This document shows, piece after piece, positions 55,901 to 64,000 of a DNA stretch of 64,000 nucleotides. Numbering within the stretch: the stretch's first letter is position 1; each line of letters begins with the position of its first letter. The stretch comes from Apostichopus japonicus (lineage: Eukaryota > Echinodermata > Holothuroidea > Aspidochirotida > Stichopodidae), in NCBI RefSeq assembly GCF_037975245.1, contig NC_092581.1, positions 7,407,501 through 7,471,500 on the forward strand, read 5' to 3'. A program made the translations under genes and the position numbers. The notes below the pieces were generated by a model. The model made no database searches, was not told where the DNA came from, and saw only the letters and a program-made list of their open reading frames with translations.

Positions 55901-57544
55901 TCGGTACCGCACATTCGATTGATCGGTACCGCACGTTCGATTAATCGGCAACGAACATTCGATTGATCGGTACCGTACATTCGATTGATCGGTACGGAAC
56001 ATTCGATTGATCGGTACCGCACATTCGATTAATCGGTACGAAATATTCGATTAATCGGTACAGAACATTCGATTGATCGGTACCGCACATTCGATTGATC
56101 GGTACGGAACATTCGACTGATCGGTACCGCACATTCTATTATTCAGTACGGCACATTCGATTGATCGGCAGTGAACATTCGTTTGATCGGTACCGCACAT
56201 TCGATTGATCGGCTCGGAACATTCGATTGATCGGTACCGCACATTCGATTAATCGGTAACGAGAATTCGATTGATCGGTACCGCACATTCGATTAATCGG
56301 TACGAAACATTCGATTGATCGGTACGGAACATTCGATTGATCGGGACGGAACGTTCGATTGATCGGTACCGTACATTCGATTGATCGGTACCGCACATTC
56401 GATTAATCGGCAACGAACATTCGATTGATCGGTACCGTACATTCGATTGATCGGTACGGAACATTGGATTGATCGGTACGGAACATTCGATTGATCGGTA
56501 CCGCACATTCGATTAATCGATACGAAACATTCGATTAATCAGTACAGAACATTCGTTTGATCGTTACCGCACATTCGATTGATCGGTACCGCACATTCGA
56601 TTATTCAGTACGGCACATTCGATTGATCAGTTCTGTACATTCGTTTGATCGGTACGGAACATTCGATTGATCGGTACGGAACATTCGATTGATCGGGACG
56701 GAACATTCGATTGATCGGTACCGCACATTCGATTGATCGGTACGGCACATTCGATTGATCGGTACGGAACATTCGATTGATCAATACCGAACATTCGATT
56801 GATCGGTACCGCATATTCGAATAATCGGTAACGAACATTCGATTGATCGGTACGGAACATTCGTTTGATCATTACCGAACATTCGTTTGATCGGTACCGC
56901 ACATTCGATTGATCGGTACCGCACATTCGATTATTCAGTACGGCACATTCGATTGACCAGTTCTGTACATTCGTTTGATCGGTACCGCACATTCGATTGA
57001 TCGGTACCGCACATTCGATTGATCGGTACCGCACATTCGATTGATCGGTACCGCACGTTCGATTAATCGGCAACGAACATTCGATTGATCGGTACCGTAC
57101 ATTCGATTGATCGGTACGGAACATTCGATTGATCGGTACGGAACATTCGTTTGATCATTACCGAACATTCGTTTGATCGGTACCGCACATTCGATTGATC
57201 GGTACCGCACATTCGATTATTCAGTACGGCACATTCGATTGACCAGTTCTTTACATTCGTTTGATCGGTACCGCACATTCGATTGATCGGTACCGCACAT
57301 TCGATTATTCGTTACGGCACATTCGATTGATCGGTACTGAACTTTCGATTGATCGGTACCGCACATTCGATTGATCGGTACGGAACATTCGATTGATCAG
57401 TACGGCACATTCGAATGATCGGTACCGCACATTCGATTAATCGGCAACGAACATTCGATTGATCGGTACCGTACATTCGATTGATCGGTACGGAACATTC
57501 GATTGATCGGTACGGAACATTCGATTGATCGGTACCGCACATTC
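52970..57544. repeat. 4,575-bp HOR, copy 1
   Basis: The unit starts at an ATTATTCAGTGCGG monomer and repeats at 57,545 with an offset of 4,575 bp, which is 208 monomers minus one base for the single 21-bp monomer it contains. It includes a derivative of the 77-monomer unit (about 54.58-55.77 kb), plus GACCAGTTCTG, GATCATTACC, ATTATTCGTTACGG and repeated GGCAACG monomers. Confidence 0.82.
54144..54164. repeat. 21-bp monomer of GGAAAG type
   Basis: This is the third occurrence of the AAAGAAC heptamer monomer, in copy 1 of the 4,575-bp unit. Its flanking monomers are the same as at 42,951. Confidence 0.9.
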
Positions 57545-60500
57545 GATTAGTCAGTGCGGAACATTCGATTGATCAGTACGGAACATTCGATTGATCGGGA
57601 GGGAACATTCGATTGATCGGTACCGCACATTCGATTGATCGGTACCGCACATTCGATTGATCGGTACGGAACATTCGATTGATCGGTACGGAACATTCGA
57701 TTGATCGGTACCGCACATTCGATTAATCGGTACGAAATATTCGATTAATCGGTACAGAACATTCGATAGATCGGTACCGCACATTCGATTGATCGGTACG
57801 GAACATTCGACTGATCGGGGCGGAACATTCGATTGATCAATACCGAACATTCGATTGATCGGTACCGCATATTCGAATAATCGGTAACGAAAATTCGATT
57901 GATCGGTACCGCGCATTCGATTGATCGGTACCGCTCATTCGATTAATCGGTAACGAGAATTCGATTGATCGGTACCGCACATTCGATTAATCGGTACGAA
58001 ACATTCGATTAATCGGTACAGAACATTCGTTTGATCGTTACCGCACATTCGATTGATCGGTACCGCACATTCGATTATTCAGTACGGCACATTCGATTGA
58101 TCAGTTCTGTACATTCGTTTGATCGGTACGGAACATTCGATTGATCAGTACCGCTCATTCGATTGATCGGTACCGCATATTCGATTAATCGGAAAGAACA
58201 TTCGATTGATCGGTACGGAACATTCGATTGATCGGTACCGCACATTCGATTTATCGGTACGGCACATTCGATTGATCGGTACGGAACATTCGATTGATCA
58301 ATACCGAACATTCGATTGATCGGTACCGCATATTCGAATAATCGGTAACGAACATTCGATTGATCGGTACGGAACATTCGTTTGATCATTACCGAACATT
58401 CGTTTGATCGGTACGGAACATTCGATTGTTCGGTACCGCACATTCGATTATTCAGTACGGAACATTCGATTGATCGGTACGGCACATTCGATTGGTCGGT
58501 ACCGCACATTCCATTGATCGGCACGGAATATTCGATTGATCGGTACCGCATATTCGATTCTTCAGTACGGCACATTCGATTGATCGGTACGGAACATTCG
58601 ATTGATCGGTAACGAATATTCGATTGATCGGTAACGCACATTCGATTGATCGGTACCGCATTTTCGATTGATCGGTACCGCACGTTCGATTAATCGGCAA
58701 AGAACATTCGATTGATCGGTACCGTACATTCGATTGATCGGTACGGAACATTCGATTGATCGGTACGGAACATTCGATTGATCGGTACCGTACATTCGAT
58801 TGATCGGTACGGAACATTCGATTGATCGGTACGGAACATTCGATTGATCGGTACCGCACATTCTATTGATCGGTACGGAACATTCGATTAATCGGTACAG
58901 AACATTCGATTGATCGGTACCGCACATTCGATTGATCGGTACGGAACATTCGACTGATCGGGGCGGAACATTCGATTGATCGGTACCGCACATTCGATTG
59001 ATCGGTACGGAACATTCGACTGATCGGGGCGGAACATTCGATTGATCGGTACCGCACATTCGATTGATCGGTACGGAACATTCGATTGATCAGTACGGCA
59101 CATTCGAATGATCGGTTCTGTACATTCGTTTGATCGGTACCGCACATTATATTATTCTGTACGGCACATTCGATTGATCGGTACTGAACATTCGTTTGAT
59201 CGGTACCGCACATTCGATTGACCGGTACGGAACATTCGATTGATCGATACGGAACATTTGATTGATCGGTACCGCACATTCGATTGATCGGTACGGAACA
59301 TTCGATTGATCAATACCGAACATTCCATTGATCGGTACCGCACATTCGATTAATCGGCAACGAACATTCGATTGATCGGTACCGTACATTCGATTGATCG
59401 GTACGGAACATTCGATTGATCGGTACGGAACATTCGATTGATCGGTACCGCACATTCGATTGATCGGTACGGAACATTCGACTGATCGGGGCGGAACATT
59501 CGATTGATCAATACCGAACATTCGATTGATCGGTACCGCATATTCGAATAATCGGTAACGAAAATTCGATTGATCGGTACGGAACATTCGTTTGATCATT
59601 ACCGAACATTCGTTTGATCGGTACCGCACATTCGATTGATCGGTACCGCACATTCGATTATTCAGTACGGCACATTCGATTGACCAGTTCTTTACATTCG
59701 TTTGATCGGTACCGCACATTCGATTGATCATTACCGCACATTCGATTATTCGTTACGGCACATTCGATTGATCGGTACTGAACTTTCGATTGATCGGTAC
59801 CGCACATTCGATTGATCGGTACGGAACATTCGATTGATCAGTACGGCACATTCGAATGATCGGTACCGCACATTCGATTGATCGGTACCGCACATTCGAT
59901 TGATCGGTACCGCACGTTCGATTAATCGGCAACGAACATTCGATTGATCGGTACCGTACATTCGATTGATCGGTACGGAACATTCGATTGATCGGTACGG
60001 AACATTCGATTGATCTGTACCGCACATTCGATTAATCGGTACGAAATATTCGATTAATCGGTACAGAACATTCGATTGATCGGTACCGCACATTCGATTG
60101 ATCGGTACGGAACATTCGACTGATCGGTACCGCACATTCTATTATTCAGTACGGCACATTCGATTGATCGGCACTGAACATTCGTTTGATCGGTACCGCA
60201 CATTCGATTGATCGGCTCGGAACATTCGATTGATCGGTACCGCACATTCGATTAATCGGTAACGAGAATTCGATTGATCGGTACCGCACATTCGATTAAT
60301 CGGTACGAAACATTCGATTGATCGGTACGGAACATTCGATTGATCGGGACGGAACGTTCGATTGATCGGTACCGTACATTCGATTGATCGGTACCGCACA
60401 TTCGATTAATCGGCAACGAACATTCGATTGATCGGTACCGTACATTCGATTGATCGGTACGGAACATTGGATTGATCGGTACGGAACATTCGATTGATCG

Positions 60501-61443
60501 GTACCGCACATTCGATTAATCGATACGAAACATTCGATTAATCAGTACAGAACATTCGTTTGATCGTTACCGCACATTCGATTGATCGGTACCGCACATT
60601 CGATTATTCAGTACGGCACATTCGATTGATCAGTTCTGTACATTCGTTTGATCGGTACGGAACATTCGATTGATCGGTACGGAACATTCGATTGATCGGG
60701 ACGGAACATTCGATTGATCGGTACCGCACATTCGATTGATCGGTACGGCACATTCGATTGATCGGTACGGAACATTCGATTGATCAATACCGAACATTCG
60801 ATTGATCGGTACCGCATATTCGAATAATCGGTAACGAACATTCGATTGATCGGTACGGAACATTCGTTTGATCATTACCGAACATTCGTTTGATCGGTAC
60901 CGCACATTCGATTGATCGGTACCGCACATTCGATTATTCAGTACGACACATTCGATTGACCAGTTCTGTACATTCGTTTGATCGGTACCGCACATTCGAT
61001 TGATCGGTACCGCACATTCGATTGATCGGTACCGCACATTCGATTGATCGGTACCGCACGTTCGATTAATCGGCAACGAACATTCGATTGATCGGTACCG
61101 TACATTCGATTGATCGGTACGGAACATTCGATTGATCGGTACGGAACATTCGTTTGATCATTACCGAACATTCGTTTGATCGGTACCGCACATTCGATTG
61201 ATCGGTACCGCACATTCGATTATTCAGTACGGCACATTCGATTGACCAGTTCTTTACATTCGTTTGATCGGTACCGCACATTCGATTGATCGGTACCGCA
61301 CATTCGATTATTCGTTACGGCACATTCGATTGATCGGTACTGAACTTTCGATTGATCGGTACCGCACATTCGATTGATCGGTACGGAACATTCGATTGAT
61401 CAGTACGGAACATTCGAATGATCGGTACCGCACATTCGATTGA
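57545..61443. repeat. 4,575-bp HOR, copy 2, shortened
   Basis: This copy follows copy 1 at 4,575 bp until about 58,060. It then jumps to 4,047 bp (528 bp, 24 monomers lost), to 3,981 bp near 58,260 (66 bp, three monomers lost) and to 4,003 bp near 60.0 kb (one monomer gained). All four changes are whole monomers. The match ends at about 61,443. Confidence 0.82.
58191..58211. repeat. 21-bp monomer of GGAAAG type
   Basis: This is the fourth occurrence of the AAAGAAC heptamer monomer, at the equivalent place in copy 2 of the 4,575-bp unit. It is the last phase shift in the window. Confidence 0.9.
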
Positions 61444-61460
61444 TCGGTACCGCACATTCG

Positions 61461-62237
61461 ATTATTCAGTACGGCACATTCGATTGATCAGTTCTGTACA
61501 TTCGTTTGATCGGTACGGAACATTCGATTGATCGGTACGGAACATTCGATTGATCGGTACCGCACATTCTATTGATCGGTACGGAACATTCGATTGATCG
61601 GGACGGAACATTCGATTGATCGGTACCGCACATTCGATTGATCGGTACGGCACATTCGATTGATCGGTACGGAACATTCGATTGATCAATACCGAACATT
61701 CGATTGATCGGTACCGCATATTCGAATAATCGGTAACGAACATTCGATTGATCGGTACGGAACATTCGTTTGATCATTACCGAACATTCGTTTGATCGGT
61801 ACCGCACATTCGATTGATCGGTACCGCACATTCGATTATTCAGTACGGCACATTCGATTGACCAGTTCTGTACATTCGTTTGATCGGTACCGCACATTCG
61901 ATTGATCGGTACCGCACATTCGATTGATCGGTACCGCACATTCGATTGATCGGTACCGCACGTTCGATTAATCGGCAACGAACATTCGATTGATCGGTAC
62001 CGTACATTCGATTGATCGGTACGGAACATTCGATTGATCGGTACGGAACATTCGTTTGATCATTACCGAACATTCGTTTGATCGGTAACGCACATTCGAT
62101 TGATCGGTACCGCACATTCGATTATTCAGTACGGCACATTCGATTAAACAGTTCTTTACATTCGTTTGATCGGTACCGCACATTCGATTGATCGGTACCG
62201 CACATTCGATTATTCGTTACGGCACATTCGATTGATC
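61461..62237. repeat. HOR segment duplicated from 60,603-61,335
   Basis: The series ATTATTCAG, CAGTTCTG, GGGACGG, GATCAATACC, ATTCGAATAATC, GATCATTACC, GACCAGTTCTG, GGCAACG and ATTATTCGTTACGG repeats first at an offset of 858 bp and then at 902 bp. Two monomers were therefore gained in this copy, near 61,560-61,600. A private GATTAAACAG core is seen at about 62,143. Confidence 0.78.
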
Positions 62238-64000
62238 GGTACTGAACATTCGATTGATCGGTACCGCACATTCGATTGATCGGTACGGAACATTCGATTG
62301 ATCAGTACGGCACATTCGAATGATCGGTACCGCACATTCGATTGATCGGTACCGAACATTCGATTGATCGGTACCGCACGTTCGATTAATCGGCAACGAA
62401 CATTCGAGTGATCGGTACCGTACATTCGATTGATCGGTACGGAACATTCGATTGATCGGTACGGAACATTCGATTGATCGGTACCGCACATTCGATTAAT
62501 CGGTACGAAATATTCGATTAATCGGTACAGAATATTCGATTGATCGGTACCGCACATTCGATTGATCGGTACGGAACATTCGACTGATCGGTACCGCACA
62601 TTCTATTATTCAGTACGGCACATTCGATTGATCGGCACTGAACATTCGTTTGATCGGTACCGCACATTCGATTGATCGGCTCGGAACATTCGATTGATCG
62701 GTACCGCACATTCGATTAATCGGTAACGAGAATTCGATTGATCGGTACCGCACATTCGATTAATCGGTACGAAACATTGGATTGATCGGTACGGAACATT
62801 CGATTGATCGGGACGGAACGTTCGATTGATCGGTACCGCACATTCGATTGATCGGTACGGCACATTCGATTGATCGGTACGGAACATTCGATTGATCAAT
62901 ACCGAACATTCGATTGATCGGTACCGCATATCCGAATAATCGGTAACGAACATTCGATTAATCGGTACGGAACATTCGTTTGATCATTACCGAACATTCG
63001 TTTGATCGGTACCGTATATTCGATTCTTCAGTACGGCACATTCGATTGATCGGTACGGAACATTCGATTGATCGGTAACGAACATTCGATTGATTGGTAA
63101 TGTACATTCGATTGATCGGTGAGGCACATTCGATTGATCGGTACCGCACATTCGATTGATCGGTACGGAACATTCGATTGATCGGTACCGTACATACGAT
63201 TGATCGGTACGGAACATTCGATTGATCGGTACAGAACATTCGATTGATCGGTACCGCACATTCGATTAATCGGTACGGAACATTCGACTGATCGGGGCGG
63301 AACATTCGATTGATCGGTACCGCACATTCGATTGATCGGTACGGAACATTCGACTGATCGGGGCGGAACATTCGATTGATCGGTACCGCACATTCGATTG
63401 ATCGGTACGGAACATTCGATTGATCAGTACGGCACATTCGAATGATCGGTTCTGTACATTCGTTTGATCGGTACCGCACATTCTATTATTCTGTACGGCA
63501 CATTCGATTGATCGGTACTGAACATTCGTTTGATCAGTACCGCACATTCGATTGACCGGTACGGAACATTCGATTGATCGATACGGAACATTTGATTGAT
63601 CGGTACCGCACATTCGATTGATCGGTACGGAACATTCGATTGATCGGTACGGAACATTTGATTGATCGGTACCGCACATTCGATTGATCGGTACGGAACA
63701 TTCGATTGATCGGCACGGAACATTCGATTGATCGGTACCGTACATTCGATTGATCGGTACGGAACATTCGATTGATCGGTACCGCACATTCGATTAATCG
63801 ATACGAAACATTCGATTAATCAGTACAGAACATTCGTTGGATCGTTACCGCACATTCGATTGATCGGTACCGCACATTCGATTATTCAGTACGGCACATT
63901 CGATTGATCAGTTCTGTACATTCGTTTGATCGGTACGGCATATTCGATTGATCGGTACGGAACATTCGATTGATCGGTACCGCACATTCTATTGATCGGT
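62238..64000. repeat. Mosaic of earlier HOR segments to the window end
   Basis: Up to about 62,720 the order follows 59,774-60,256 at an offset of 2,464 bp (112 monomers). The tract 63,023-63,172 matches 44,151-44,300. The tract around 63,280-63,600, with ATTCGACTG, GGGGCGG and ATTATTCTG, matches 58,950-59,270 at 4,334 bp (197 monomers). The tract from about 63,780 matches about 60,500 onward. The array runs off the window edge. Confidence 0.75.

Larger units (their letters stand above)
1..64000. repeat. 22-bp satellite array filling the whole window
   Basis: Every stretch read consists of the core ATTCGATTGATCGG followed by a variable octamer, repeated head to tail in one orientation. The first octamer half-site starts at base 1 and the array is still running at base 64,000, so neither edge of the array is visible. 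The position of the ATTCG motif modulo 22 is 15 near the start, 15 at 24.0 kb, 16 at 42.0 kb, 14 at 44.1 kb, 12 at 48.0 and 53.1 kb, 11 at 56.0 kb and 10 at the end. Seven irregular monomers account fully for these shifts. The canonical monomer is 50% GC, with an AT-rich 11-bp half and a GC-rich 11-bp half. No gap of non-repeat sequence was found, so there is no intergenic space to describe separately. The scale and nested organisation indicate eukaryotic satellite DNA; its chromosomal location cannot be told from this window. Confidence 0.98.

Noticed and set aside
1-64000. CRISPR array
   Set aside because: There are no unique spacers between constant repeats. The variable part is an 8-bp segment with about a dozen recurring forms, and there are no cas genes.
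1-64000. Iteron-type plasmid replication origin
   Set aside because: 22-bp iterons exist in plasmids, but in short runs beside a rep gene. Here about 2,900 copies run without any gene.
1-64000. Telomeric repeat
   Set aside because: The monomer is not a G-rich short telomere repeat and shows none of the usual telomere motifs. A subtelomeric location remains possible but cannot be shown.
1-64000. Transposon or retroelement insertions, tRNA or rRNA genes
   Set aside because: No interruption of the 22-bp pattern was found, so there is no room for any such element in this window.

Overview
The whole 64-kb window is one uninterrupted tandem array of a 22-bp satellite monomer. I found no unique sequence, no recognisable protein gene, no RNA gene and no transposon anywhere in it. 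The canonical monomer is a 14-bp core, ATTCGATTGATCGG, followed by an octamer, most often TACCGCAC or TACGGAAC. About 2,900 monomers fit in the window. The 22-bp phase holds from the first base to the last apart from seven monomers of irregular length (one of 23 bp, six of 21 bp). Megabase-style satellite of this kind, with nested higher-order repeats (HORs), is typical of eukaryotic heterochromatin (pericentromeric, subtelomeric or sex-chromosome). The sequence gives no basis for naming the organism.

Layout. From 1 to about 11.2 kb lie mixed blocks: a 990-bp (45-monomer) tandem duplication at 4.0-6.0 kb and a 3,718-bp (169-monomer) duplication starting at 6.67 kb. From about 11.17 to 35.24 kb lie three consecutive copies of a 10,472-bp (476-monomer) HOR. 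The first is complete, the second has lost 322 monomers internally, and the third is nearly complete. From about 35.14 to 39.0 kb a 1,936-bp (88-monomer) HOR is present twice. From 39 to 45 kb the array is less regular and richer in rare variants. From 45 to 64 kb a second family of HORs follows, with periods of 1,539, 1,694 and 4,575 bp, built from variants that are rare or absent on the left.

The many long open frames on the minus strand are a by-product of the repeat. The minus-strand monomer has no stop codon in any frame, and 22 is not a multiple of 3, so all three frames read the same 22-residue peptide period and stop only where a TTAATC variant creates TAA. I therefore annotate no CDS. 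The main interest is the evolutionary record in the array: phase-preserving deletions, nested duplications, shared irregular monomers that act as clonal markers, and a conserved core next to a variable octamer that suggests a possible protein-binding site. Repeat boundaries and similarity were judged by eye from shared variant monomers, so boundaries are good to about one or two monomers and no percent identities are given.
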